From Linanthus parryae (lineage: Eukaryota; Streptophyta; Magnoliopsida; Ericales; Polemoniaceae), in the NCBI GenBank assembly GCA_023055425.1, contig JALGPY010000003.1:66200991-66264990 (forward strand): a stretch of DNA of 64,000 bases. Reading direction: 5' to 3'. Positions 23,056-34,657 of the stretch are shown piece after piece. The notes beneath the pieces are model-generated. The model saw nothing but the letters and a program-made list of their open reading frames with translations. It searched no databases and was not told the origin of the DNA. The first letter of the stretch is position 1, and every line of letters begins with the position of its first letter. The position numbers and the translations under genes are program-made.

Positions 23056-24815
23056 GTAGAAAATTCAACACGTAATCCTAGGACTCTATTCACTCTCCCC
23101 CAAGCACGCTACTAAGCGCAACAAAATAAAATCGGGCTTTTACTCAATGTGCTTAAGACGCGAAAATTAAACTTCTAGTCAAGAAAGTACCCGAGGCACC
23201 CGGAGTTCCCTTCTTACGGGTGCCGTTTCGACAAGAAGGCTGAAATTTCAGCCGTCGAAGAACTTCCGGAAAAGATGAAACAATGTTGTTTTCCTTACTC
23301 TCCTTGTCGCTCCTGTCGTAAGTCTCTTCTTCTACGAAGCTGAATCAACCTCTAACTTGCTCAATTTTCAAATCTTGGAATACAAACCTAACTTTTTTTA
23401 CCCACTGATTTCTCTCTCGTGCTTCACTCGTAATAAAAGACCTTCACCAATCCTTGAACATCTCTGAATTGCACCCAAAACCCTTGTTCTTGTGACTGAT
23501 TTGGCCAAAAATTGAGTTAGGAGAGAGAGTGTGTTGATTTCGGCTATGGAGGAAGAGAGGGACGAGCTTGAAGAATGAAGAAGACGATCTGGGGTTAGCT
23601 GCATATGTCTTCAAAACTTCATGCGAAAAGTTTATATTGCCCCCCTTTTAATTTCCCCTTCTCCTTATCTGTGTTGGTCAGAACTGTCAATTCGCCAGCT
23701 GTCTTCGTACGCAAACAATTCTCTTCGTACGAAGACTCTTCGTGTGAAGAGAATTAGTCTTCGTACAAAGGTCTTCCCAGATAAGTACTACAAGCTGTTC
23801 TGGGAAGATAATTTTCAGACTCAAAATTTTTTCTAAGTATGAACTCTTCGTACAAAGACAATTATATTCGTACGAAGAGAAGTCTGATTCACACAAAAAA
23901 CATCATTTTTGGTCTTTTTTTGCTTCTTCGATCATACTCTTGCTTTCTGAAGGATCTCCTCGTCCTCGAGACTCCCTTTTTACCATAAAACATTCCAAAA
24001 GTCCGGGGAATATTTTATTCCTCAATTTACGCATTCCAAGGCACATTTTGCATTTCTGGATGTTTTTGGCCGCGTTTTACTCTCTTGAGCATCATTTTTG
24101 GCGTAACTTACTCATCCGGACTCCGATATGCGCGGTCCACCTGTCTACGGATAACTCTCAACCACCCCCAAACAATGGTACTCTTCAATTATCCTTTCAA
24201 CTCGTTTTCAAAATTACACCTCGTAATTCGTGCCATTGTGCCACCTTTCCCGATTTCTTTATGTCTTCTTTGCGTATATCAAGACGAGGAGTCCGGGAAT
24301 CTGATCTTCCCCAGGTGCGTGTGTTGAGTGAGTGTAGGAATGGCTTCAATTTTCAACTTCTTCATTCCGGATCCCGATACGCGTTTTTGGGCTGATATTT
24401 CTCAATTTTCAAACTGTTCTTCACGCGCGCATCAAGAAGGGGGATCCGGAATAGGCCTTTCACCTAGAAATCCTCCACTCACTCATTGGAGATATTAAAT
24501 CCACTCTCTCACACCTCTCAAACAAATCGAACAAAATAAAATAAACAAAACAGTATTGAAACATATACTACAGCAATAAATAGGTTGGGTTGCCTCCCAA
24601 CAAGCGCTTGTAATTGAAGGTCGACGGCCCGACCTAGTTACCTCAGAGATAATAAAATAGCAGGAGTCTCCTGGAGCCACTCATTGACTCCATTGAGATT
24701 CCCATCCACATACGGCTTCTCTCTTTGGCAATTTACCTTGAATCTGTCCCCCGTTTGCATCTTCCGCCACAAGGGAACTCCACGGGTAGACTGTTTTAAT
24801 CGTGTATGGTTCACT
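23056..24815. other. Athila region between integrase and the env-like ORF
   Basis: Apart from the LTR-like palindrome segment I see no coding region. Degenerate fragments only. Confidence 0.6.
23690..23890. repeat. LTR-like segment inside Athila
   Basis: This stretch carries TTCGTACGAA palindromes and the intervening GGTCTTCCCAGATAAGTACT sequence found in the LTR at about 18990-19110, in the same order and orientation. It is a diverged internal duplicate of LTR sequence. Confidence 0.85.
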
Positions 24816-27424
24816 TCACCTGGACTTCAACTTGCCTGGAAACAGCTTTAGCCTGGCGTTGAAGATCAACACCCTCTGTCCTATCTTGAAATCTGCTGGT
24901 ATGATGTGCTTGTCGTGCCACTCCTTTGTCCTTTCCTTATAGATTTTTTCACTCTCATACGCCATCAATCGAAATTCCTCAAGTTCAAGTAGTGCCTCTT
25001 TCCGCTGCTCACCTGAGAGCTTAGCATCCAAGTTGATCTTCTTCAAGGCCCAGAACGCCTTGTGCTCAAGTTCTACTGGGAGATGACATGACTTCCCGAA
25101 TACTAGCTGATAGGGAGACATGCCCAAAGGGGTCTTGAATGCAGTCCGATAAGCCCATAGATTGTCATCCAGGTGTAGGGAGCAGTCTTTGCGTCCTGAT
25201 TGACTGTCTTTTACAAGATCCCTTTGATCTCTCGGTTAGAGACTTCAGCTTGCCCATTCGACTGCGGATGGTAGGGCAGTGATATCTTATGTGTCTTCAC
25301 CCCATATTTGCTCAAGGCATTGGCAAAGACCCTGTTAACAAAGTGCGTTCCCTCATCACTGATCCCAAACCGCGTAAATATGTTTTTGCGCATGAATCTC
25401 TCAACTGTAGCACCATCGTTCTTCGGAAAAGCCATTGCCTCTACCCACTTAGTCACATAGTCATCATCTAATATGATATAAAGATTACCAAGTAAGGATG
25501 GGAATGGCCCCATGAAATCAATCCCCCAGACATCAAACGACTCCACCTCCAACACGAAATTCTGAGGCATCTCATTTCTGCTGGACATATTGCCGGTTCA
25601 CTGACACCGGTCACACTGGTGCACAAACAGATGGACGTCTTTATGCAATGTAGGCCAAAAGAAACCGCTCTGAAGTACCTTTGCCACTGTGTGTGATTTT
25701 CCGAAGTGACCTCCACAGTTCAACTCGTGGCAGTGTCTGAGAATCTCTAATGTGTCTGGCCCTGATACACACCTTCGCAATACATTGTCGGCTCCCAGAT
25801 TGAACAGATAAGGATCATCCCAGAAGTATTGTCGTGAATTTGCAAAAAATTTCTTCCTCTGGTGGGAAGTCATATCCTTGGGAACAATATTGAGCGCCTT
25901 AAAATTTGCTAAGTCAGCAAACCAAGGCACAACTGCTACCACTATCATATGCTGCTCATCCGGAAAATCCTCTCTGATAGGTACCTCCTCATGCTTCACA
26001 TTCTCTAACCTGGACAAGTGATCCGCCACAAAATTCTCTACTCCTTTCTTGTCCTCGATATCTATATCAAATTCTTGCATCATAAGAACCCACCTGATCA
26101 ATCTCGACTTTGCCTCCTTCTTGGTGAGTAGATACTTGAGTGCAACATGGTCCGTAAAGATTGTCACCTAAGAACCCACAAGATACGGCCGAAACTTGTC
26201 CAATGCAAAAATAATGGCTAACATTTCCTTCTCGGTAGTAGCATAGTTTACATGTGCATTGTTCAAGGTGCGGCTAGCATAATAGATGACATGAGCTATC
26301 TCATCCTTCTGCTGTCCCAGAACTGCTCCCACCGCATAGTCGCTAGCATCACACATGATCTCAAATGGTAGGGTCCAGTTCGGCGTGGTAATGATGGGTG
26401 CACTAATCAGCTTCTTCTTGAGCAGATCGGAAGCTGTCTTGCACTCTTCATTAAAATAAAAAACTGCATCCTACTCAAGTAACCCAGACAAAGGCTTCGT
26501 GATCTTTGAGAAGTCTTTAATGAAGCGTCGATAGAACCCTGCATGTCACAAGAAACTTCTCACCCCTTTGACAAAAGTAGGGTAAGTAAGCTTCTCAATC
26601 ACCTCAATCTTGTCTCTATCCACCTCTAAACCTTTGCTGGAGATCTTGTGCCCCAAAATAATGCCCTCAGTGACCATGAAGAGACACTTCTCCCAGTTGA
26701 GCACTAGGCCAGTGTCAATTCATCTATCCAGAACACGGGTAAGTTGCTGCAAGCTGTCTTTGAACCCGTCACCATACAACGAGAAGTCATCCATGAACAC
26801 CTCAAATTTTTGTTCCATCATGTCGTAGAAGATCGACATCATACACCTTCGAAAAGTAGCAGGTGCATTGCATAACCCGAAAGGCATGCGTCTAAAAGCG
26901 AAAGTCCCATAGGGACATGTGCATGTTGTCTTCTCCTGATCCGCTAGCTCAATGGAAATTTAGTTGTACCCGGAGTACCCAACCAAAAAGCAATAGTGTG
27001 AGTGATGTGCTAGCCTATCAAGCATCTGATTAACAAATGGGAGGGGAAAATGATCCTTCAAAGTGGCATCATTGAGTTTGCGGTAATCCATGCAAACTCT
27101 CCACCCAGTAACAGTACGGGTAGCAATCTGATCACCTTTTTCCCCTTCCACCACAGTAATACCTCCCTTCTTAGGGACACACTGCACCGGGCTAGTCCAT
27201 GTGCTGTCGGAAATCGGGTAGATGATGCATGCTTCCAAACATTTAAGCACCTCTTTATTTACCACTTCCTGCATATGAGGATTGAGGCGGCGCTGGAATT
27301 GAAATACCGGCTTCTTGTCCTCCATGAGCCGGATCTTGTGCTGGAAAACTGTGGGGCTGATCCCCTTGATATCTGCTACGGTCCATCCCATAGCTACTTT
27401 CCGTTCCTGCAACACTTTCAGCAA
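24816..27424 (-). pseudogene. Athila pol (RT, RNase H, integrase), multiply broken
   Basis: Read on the minus strand, RT (MDYRKLNDATLKDHFPLPF; catalytic FMDDF near 26790) is followed by RNase H (IMCDASDYAVGAVLGQ, HVALKYLL). Next come the integrase zinc finger (HCHELNCGGHFG...CDRCQ) and core ([34 protein letters not shown]). Most blocks from 27424 to 25211 share one frame split by several nonsense codons. A frameshift precedes the last block (24816-25127, ending in the integrase C-terminus). The core Asp, Asp and Glu are still readable, but no full product is possible. Confidence 0.9.
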
Positions 27425-27783
27425 TTATTCCTCCTGTTTCCTGTCCAAACACTAAGACACAATAATAGGAAAAGTATCATTAGATCCAATATATAAATAT
27501 TTTAATGTGCAGGTAAAGTTTTCAATTATAAAGTAGGAGCAATATCAAGAGAAGGAATAAGAGTCTTCCTGCTTCCCTCATTAAATAGGGGTAGGGGCTG
27601 GCGCCAATGAGTCTCCACGGCCTGCTCTTTTTCGCTAGAGTCAAGTAAAACGAGCTCCTCATATAGCCGCTCCAACAAAATGTCTTCCTCCTAATCGAGT
27701 GTGTATGCCTCCACACCAAAACACTGCTCACTCACCGCATATGCGGGAAACTTCATAGCTTCAAAGACGTTCAAAGCCACCTT

Positions 27784-29835
27784 CTAATCATTGATCCTTA
27801 TAGTTAACTCTCCGTTAGCCACATCAATGATTGTCCTCCCTGTGGCCAAGAACGGGCGGCCCACGATAAGGGGGACATCATCATCGGCCTCCATGTCTAG
27901 GATCACAAAGTCAGCTGGGAAGATAAGTCCCTCAACTCTCACTAGTACATCTTCCAAGACGCCCCTTGGACGTTTGATAGTGCGGTCTGCCATCTGCAAA
28001 CACATCCTAGTGGGTTTTGGATCTTCCACACCAAGCTGCTCAAATACTGACGTGGGCATCAAATTAATGCTTGCGCCAAGGTCACATAACTCCCTTCCAT
28101 GAAATGCATATCCCAATGTCATAGGAATGATTAAATCCCCCAGATCTTTCATCTTCTTTGGCAACGCCTTTTGCACCACGGCGCTACACTCTTCATTTAG
28201 GGTCACAGTCTCAAAGTCATCCATGCGGCTCCTATTAGAGAGGAGGTCCTTGAGAAACTTTGCGTATTTCGGCATTTGGGAAATGGACTCCGCGAAAGGA
28301 ATATTAATATGCAACTTCTTGAAGATATCCACAAACTTTTTGAAGTGTTTAGCATCCTCTTGGCTTTTCAACCTCTCCGGGTATGGCACACGCATGCTGT
28401 ACTCCTTAGGCTTTTGATTCTCCTCCGACTTCCTACTTGTGTCTTTTGATTGGAGAATCACGGTAGGCACAGGAATTTCATCCAAGAATTTTTCAGTGGC
28501 CTTTGTTGCTTCAGCTCGCGCGTGGGTGGGATATGGAGGGTCCTGAGTGGTGCTCCCACTGCGAGTAGTAATAGCCTTCAACTGCTCAGGTGGAGTAATT
28601 GTGATAGAAGGAAGCATACCAGGTGGAAGTCTATTATTTTGATTGACAATTTGCCCAATCCGCGTCTCATGGCTCTTCATTGTAGCTTCCATAGAGACAA
28701 TCTTGCTCTCCATCCTATCTTGATTAGCAAGCAGTTTCCTCAATAATGCGTTTGTCTCTTGCTCTTCTTGTTGTGGAGCCTGCTGTTGTGGAACCTGTCT
28801 TTGAGCTTGGTATGGAACATTTGGCCTTTGGCCGGGTGCATATAATCCATTGTTTGGATTGGCATAGCTGAAATTGGGGTTACTGCGGTTATTAGGATGA
28901 TAAGTGTTGGACCATTGCTGACCCATGTAGTTCACATCTTCAAATACATCTTCATATCCATGATTTGCATCTGCTACCATCTCTTCCACTGATTTCACCT
29001 GTGCCGATGGATTCATATTGCTGAAAGCCGAAGTCATAACTACCATCTGATGTTCAAATTTCTGTTCCATCATTGACTTAATCTTACTAACTAGTGCCCC
29101 ATCAGATTTCGTGTTCCTACGAGTCTCAGACCTTGTGGACTCACGTTTTTCCACATTGTTCAACAGGTCTTGGCATCTTTGTACTCCTAAACCCATGAAG
29201 TTTCCTTGAGCCATCATATCCAACTCATTTGCCGTCTCCCTGTCTAATCTATTATAGAAATAGTGCAACAGTTTGTACCATGGCTCCCCATGAGTAGGGC
29301 ATCTGCGAAGAAGCTGGTTGAATTTCGTCCAAGTGTCCCCCAAAGAATCATCTTCTTGCTGAGTGAACTTTGTGATGTCTGCCATTCGCTGTGCCACCTT
29401 TGATGGTGGAAGATATTTCCTGAGAAGCTCTTGGAAACATTCTGACCATGTAGAGATACACCCTGTTGGAAGCTCCATGAGCCATGTCTTTGCTTTCCTC
29501 GATAACGAAAAGGCAATGAGCATCAGTTTTACCATATCATCTGGCACCCTCTGATCATGAATTGTAGAGGTAATCTGGTTGAAGTTGAGTAGATGGGCAT
29601 TTAGATCATCCCCGGGAGCTCCAGTGAACAAACATTCATCGCGAACCATATTGATCAGCGGCTAGCGCAATTCAAAATGAGATGCGTTGATTTGTGGCAT
29701 GACCGTTGTTGGCAGGTACCCATCCAGTGTGGTCCTAAAGTAGTCTACGAAAGGAGGCTCATCAGCTTCAGCATTGTTGACTTGTTCTGCGCCATTCTGA
29801 CCATTATCGTTCCGATTCCCCCATTATTTCTATTT
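27784..29835 (-). pseudogene. Athila gag-protease, main part
   Basis: A 621-codon open frame (27784-29649) includes the gag domain (FSLSRKAKTWLMELP, TWTKFNQLLRRCPTHG, FYNRLDRETANELDMMAQG). A Gln/Asn-rich linker follows, then an aspartic protease with LCDLGASINLMP and PLIVGRPFLATG. The frame continues upstream past an in-frame TAG into 29650-29835. It resumes at 40321 beyond Tat-1. Gag forms the particle and protease cleaves the polyprotein. The part downstream of the stop is unusually intact compared with pol. Confidence 0.9.
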
Positions 29836-29840
29836 ACACC

Positions 29841-30467
29841 TGTAGATAGTGCTTTCTGAGCTGACAGATCTTGGCCACGTGGCAACCATCCAGCACACCA
29901 TATTGTGCTCCACACACACTGGATCACCAGCCGAGCTGATCCATGTGGGGGCTGCGAGACAGAGCCCTCGCATACCACTGCACGGGACTTGTAGGGACTT
30001 TGTGGTTTGGAGGCTAGAGTAAGCCCTGTGGAGTGCGAGCCAAGCCCGCACGCGGTCTTTAGTAACTGTTTTGAGAGATTTATGGCACGAGCTCCATAAA
30101 CCCGGTCAATCCGGTCAAACCCGGTTAACCTCGTAACGGTTCCGGTATTCGCGCACCACGTGCTGTAACGGTCCCTATGTACTCGGACGAACGTGCCGTT
30201 ATGGTTAAGCTAATTAAGCCGCCATCAATGGGCGCATTAACCACACTACAACGGTCACGTTCTCTGCTATATATAGGACGTTACCCTTTCCATACAAAGG
30301 AGAACACACTGGCCATACGCGGAAGCTCTGCCAAACCTCTGTCTCTCTCTCAGACATTGCTACTGCCTTACTCTCTCCCTACACACAACCCCACTCTTCC
30401 TGTGCGATCTCTGATCCTCTACATACGGTGTACACGGAGGTCTCCTCGCCGGAATCTCTTGTGCACA
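29841..30467 (+). repeat. Tat-1 5' LTR
   Basis: It starts TGTAGATAGTGC and ends CTTGTGCACA, 627 bp. The same length is seen in the other two copies in the window. Confidence 0.96.
30267..30277 (+). promoter_or_regulatory. TATA box in the Tat-1 5' LTR
   Basis: CTATATATAGG lies about 190 bp before the LTR end, a fitting position for the element promoter. It is conserved in the 3' LTR. Confidence 0.7.
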
Positions 30468-30468
30468 T

Positions 30469-30488
30469 TTTGGTGAACCCGACGTGAA
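30469..30488 (+). other. Tat-1 primer binding site
   Basis: TTTGGTGAACCCGACGTGAA begins one or two bases after the LTR. It is the same at Tat-2 (53474 on). Confidence 0.75.
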
Positions 30489-30507
30489 CTTACCAACAAA
30501 AGCAACC

Positions 30508-30942
30508 ATGTCTCAGGAGGATGATATCAGCAACAGATCGCCTTCCACCGAAACCGCCTCGGGAGGGGAGACCCGTCGTACTCCTACCACTCCCGGCGAG
30601 ACACCGACGCTAGAGTCTTTGGACGCCACTGTTCAAAGTCAGGCGAAAGCTCTCAAAGCCCAATCCGTGCAGCTAGAACGGATCTTGGCCGTTCTGGGCA
30701 CCCTTGCACCAAATCCTTCATCAGCCACCGCCGTCTCTCAAGGAGGAGGAGGCCCTACTGCTTCGGGACCGGGAGTGTCAACCACGCCTCCCAACCCTAA
30801 CCTCCAGACTCCACCGGCGATTGCGCAGCCTCCTTCGATCCAGGGGTCAACAGATCAGATGTTGCCTCTCACTGCTCACACTCCTCAGCCCTCGGCTTCG
30901 ATACGTAGTACAAGAAAACCTGCTTTGGCGAAGAGGTCATGA
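30508..30942 (+). pseudogene. Tat-1 gag N-terminal fragment
   Basis: The ATG at 30508 opens a Pro/Thr/Ser-rich gag N-terminus close to that of Tat-2. At about 30898 it joins integrase sequence in another frame and stops after 15 codons. The capsid domain, protease, RT and both RNase H domains are gone. Confidence 0.92.
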
Positions 30943-32035
30943 GCGCAACTTGCTGCGATGTCTAGACGGCAGAGAAGCACAAGAAGTCATGGACCTTTCT
31001 CATCAAGTGGAACACCAAGGAGGTGCGAAATTATGCAGGCAGCTCCTCTCAATTGGATATTTCTGGCCCACGATGGAGGCCGATTTCCGCACCAAAGTAC
31101 GACGCTGCCAGGAGTGTCAATTCAAAGGAAACCTAGTGCACGCTCCCGCCGTGGATCTACATGCACTAGGGACGCCATGGCCATTTCACACATGGGCTCT
31201 AGACTTCATCGGTCCCATCCGACCAACGTCACACGGGAATCACTTTATTCTCACTGCAACTGAGCTGTTCACCAAATGGGTGGAGGCAGTACCACTCAAG
31301 ACGGCAAATGCGCTAGCTGTGGTCAACTTCATTCAGGAAAACATCATATACAGGTTCGGAATCCCAAACACCATTCTTTCAGATAACGGTACTCCCTTTG
31401 TTAATCGCAAGGTAGCTACGAAATTAGCGGAGTACAGTATCAGGCAGATATGTTCTACCCCTTATTACCCGAAGGGGAACGGACAAGCCAAAGCGACCAA
31501 CAAAACGCTGTTGAGGATTTTGAGCAAGATGGTCGCAGACGACCACAAGAAGTGGGCCGACTCCCTAAGCATGGCTCTATGGGCGTACCGAACTTCTCCA
31601 AGGAAACCCACGGGGGCCTCGCCATTTCTACTATGCTATGGGGCCGAAGCTGTGGTACCTGCGGAGGTAAGAGTCAATTCGGCAAGGCTAGCCTTCCACG
31701 CACTCTACGAAAATCAACGTGATCATGACTTAGTCTTGCTGGAGGAAAAGCGAGAACAAGCCAAAAGGACCAACAAGCGAAATCAAGAAAGGATTGCTCG
31801 CGCTTACAATAAGACGGTCCAGCGAAGAGATTTCGCAGTTGGAGACTTGGTCCTGCACGCATCTGACCACTGCATGCGAGAAGCGACTCACCCAAAGTTC
31901 GCAGCTAATTGGGAAGGACCCTTCGAAGTCACAGAAGTCTTCGACAGTGGCTACTGCAGCATACGAAGGTTGCACGGCACAACCTCAACCCCGAGTTCAG
32001 TCAACATGCGCTGGATTAAGAAGTACTATCCCTGA
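30899..32035 (+). pseudogene. Tat-1 integrase, catalytic Glu replaced by Lys
   Basis: From the deletion junction the frame encodes the zinc finger (DLSHQVEHQGG...CQEC) and the core. The core shows WALDFIGPI, ILSDNGTPFVN and, 35 residues later, GNGQAKATNK, where Tat-2 has GNGQAEATNK. The third residue of the D,D-35-E triad is thus Lys (codon AAA at 31490-31492). A C-terminal domain ends at the stop at 32035. Integrase joins element DNA to the chromosome; this copy should be inactive and also lacks a start in frame. Confidence 0.9.
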
Positions 32036-32249
32036 CTTCTCTCATTTCATGCGTTTTATTATAACGTCGCTTAATGTCTTGTGTGGCTACGATTTACGCA
32101 ATCTCCTCTCCCATATGAGAGGATTGTAATCCCATCTCTCCCATATGAGAGCGTTATAATAAAGAAATTCTCCCAAATGAGAAACTTCATACTTCTAGAT
32201 GTCAATTTTACTTCATTTTAGTTTGTTATAACTGTTAACAATGGGTTAT

Positions 32250-33190
32250 CCGCTACAATAGCAATCTGCGAAATGCGATCTTAATTGATCATCTAAGCCT
32301 ATCTGTTACGATAGCAGCCTATGCAAATGCGATCTTAATTGATCATCTAAGCCTATCTGTTACGATAGCAGCCTATGCAAATGCGATCTTAATTGATCAT
32401 CTAAGCCTATCTGTTACGATAGCAGCCTATGCAAATGCGATCTTAATTGATCATCTAATCCTATCTGTTACGATAGCAGCCTATGCAAATGCGATCTTAA
32501 TTGATCATCTAAGCCTATCTGTTACGATAGCAGCCTATGCAAATGCGATCTTAATTGATCATCTAAGCCTATCTGTTACGATAGCAGCCTATGCAAATGC
32601 GATCTTAATTGATCATTCAAGCCTATCTGTCACGATAGAAGCCTATGCAAATGCGATCTTAATTGATCATTCAAGCCTATCTGCCACGATAGCAGCCTAT
32701 GCAAATGCGATCTTAATTGATCATTCAAGCCTATCTGCCACGATAGCAGCCTATGCAAACGCGATCTTAATTGATCATCTAAGCCTATCTGTTACGATAG
32801 CAGCCTATGCAAACGCGATCTTAATTGATCATCTAAGCCTATCTGTTACGATAGCAGCCTATGCAAATGCGATCTTAATTGATCATTCAAGCCTATCTGT
32901 CACGATAGCAGCCTATGCAAATGCGATCTTAATTGATCTACTAAAGCGTATCTGTTACGATAGCAACTCATACGAAAAACGATCTTAATTGATCTTCTAA
33001 AGCCTATATGCGACGATAGCAACTCATGCGAAAAAACGATCTTAATTGATCCAGTAAAGCCTATCTGCCATGATAGCAACTCGCGCGAAGAACGATCTTA
33101 ATTGATCTACTAAAGACTATCTGCTACGATAGCAATATTGTGAAAATGATCTTAAGTGATCTACAAAGGTCTATCTGATATGATAGCACG
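32250..33190. repeat. 54-bp tandem repeat array of Tat-1
   Basis: About 17 units of GATCTTAATTGATCATCTAA followed by a CTATC-N6-GATAG hairpin and a CAGCCTATGCAAAT spacer. Central units are almost identical; the outer ones are diverged. It lies between the end of pol and the 3' end of the antisense gene. Confidence 0.95.
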
Positions 33191-33861
33191 TGCATCAAAG
33201 GCTAATCACAAGCCCATCTGCCAAGATGGCACAGCTGCGAAAATATGATCTCGAACGATCTAGTGAAACATCTGCGAATTCATATGGCAGATAGCAAATG
33301 CGAAACCATTACATAGCATAATGCAAGGCGAAATATGCCGAAACGCATGCGAAATTGTATTTTGTTGCAATAGCACAGCAAATAATACAAAAGCTATTTA
33401 TCATTATGAGTCGGAAAGACTTACAATTTATCTGTCTAGATAGCAGCTTACAAGCGAAAAAGCTCAAATCTAACTACACATCCAACATGGCTTACAATAC
33501 ATTCGAAAAGTAGCTGACAAGTCAGCAGAGACACACTACGGGAATCCTAACTGAAAGGGATGAACCCACCGGTTCTAACACCGGCTATGTAATACACAGA
33601 TCTACGGCCAAAGATCTATAGCAAAAGGGATGCTGCTGCAAAGAGATCAACTCGTCATTTGCTACGTCCCTAGCGGCGAGATCTGGGTAACGGTACGTCC
33701 AAGACCCCAAGAGGTGACAAAAGCCTCTGTCTGATCAAGATAGGCACCGGAGGAACCTCCTGTTCCGACATATGCTGTCCTGCAAAACAGGCGAAGCAGT
33801 CATTCCTCTGGTGATGGGTTCCTTGTCATGATTGACAAGCGCATTGACAAGCCTCCTGAGT
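33191..33861. other. Tat-1 spacer after the repeat array
   Basis: Non-coding as far as I can see. It contains degenerate GCGAAATATGC-like sequence and AAAGATCTATAGCAAAAGG. It is conserved in Tat-2 at 61021-61703. Confidence 0.6.
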
Positions 33862-34236
33862 TCAAGAACGAAGAGGCAAGAAATCCTCCTCCAGGGATGC
33901 TAGAGGAGAATTCCGCCGTTCATTACGAGACGGTAGCACGGTCACTTCGGCGGTAAACCTCACCGGGAGGCGGCCGGAAACATGACCTGCACACATAATA
34001 CACGAAGAAAATTCTTCGAACACACATGAGATATCATCTCCATCTTCTTTACGATGGTTATAAAGAGCAATAAGCCTCATAAAGTGGATATTGGAAACTG
34101 TTTCTATAGCACAAAGCGCAAACTCAAGATTCACAACTTGAAGTTGCCATGAATCAACGAAAAACAAGCGTTGAAGCCAGCAGTCGTAAAGACTCACGGC
34201 AAAGCACATTTTTGGGATGAAGAACCCAAATGGCAA
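33862..34236 (-). CDS. Small antisense ORF of the Tat family, 124 codons
   Basis: The minus-strand frame begins MPFGFFIPKMCFAV and ends EEDFLPLRS. Tat-2 has an ORF of equal length at 61704-62078 with about 15 amino-acid differences. It lies downstream of the large antisense gene, so it may be an extra exon or 3' UTR. I recognise no domain. The many replacements argue against strong constraint. Confidence 0.3.
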   Translation of the reverse strand: MPFGFFIPKMCFAVSLYDCWLQRLFFVDSWQLQVVNLEFALCAIETVSNIHFMRLIALYNHRKEDGDDISCVFEEFSSCIMCAGHVSGRLPVRFTAEVTVLPSRNERRNSPLASLEEDFLPLRS

Positions 34237-34657
34237 AGACAGGGTTTATATAGACCCTGGGGAGACTCTTCAGTTGCCAAAGATGAGTCAGCAGAATTTG
34301 AAAAGAGGGTAAGGCCAATCACTTACGCCTTGAAAAGCGGTAACGATCAATTACCCTACTAAAGGCTACGACGATTCAGTTGCGTATCCTAATAAATGAC
34401 GGATAGTCATGATTCGGATGGACTTCCCAACGAAAGCGTGCTTATCTGCCGAGAAATTAGCGCGAAAATCAAGCAAAGTATCAATTGCTGATGTCATAAT
34501 TGGATATGCACAGAGATATCCAATCAAATCCCGAAAACGGCAAAACGGGCAAGTTGATTCTTATTGTTAAAAAAAAAGGGAGAAACCCTAGCAACATTAC
34601 ATTAATGTTTCAAACATTACATTACTGTTCCAGCCATTTCCTTGCTGTTTTCCAAAT

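Noticed and set aside
30704..30898. Extension of the Tat-1 integrase frame back through gag
   Set aside because: Out-of-frame reading of the gag N-terminus; a similar shadow occurs in Tat-2 at 53709-54065.
32250..33190. CRISPR-like array
   Set aside because: Units are tandem without unique spacers, in a plant retrotransposon.
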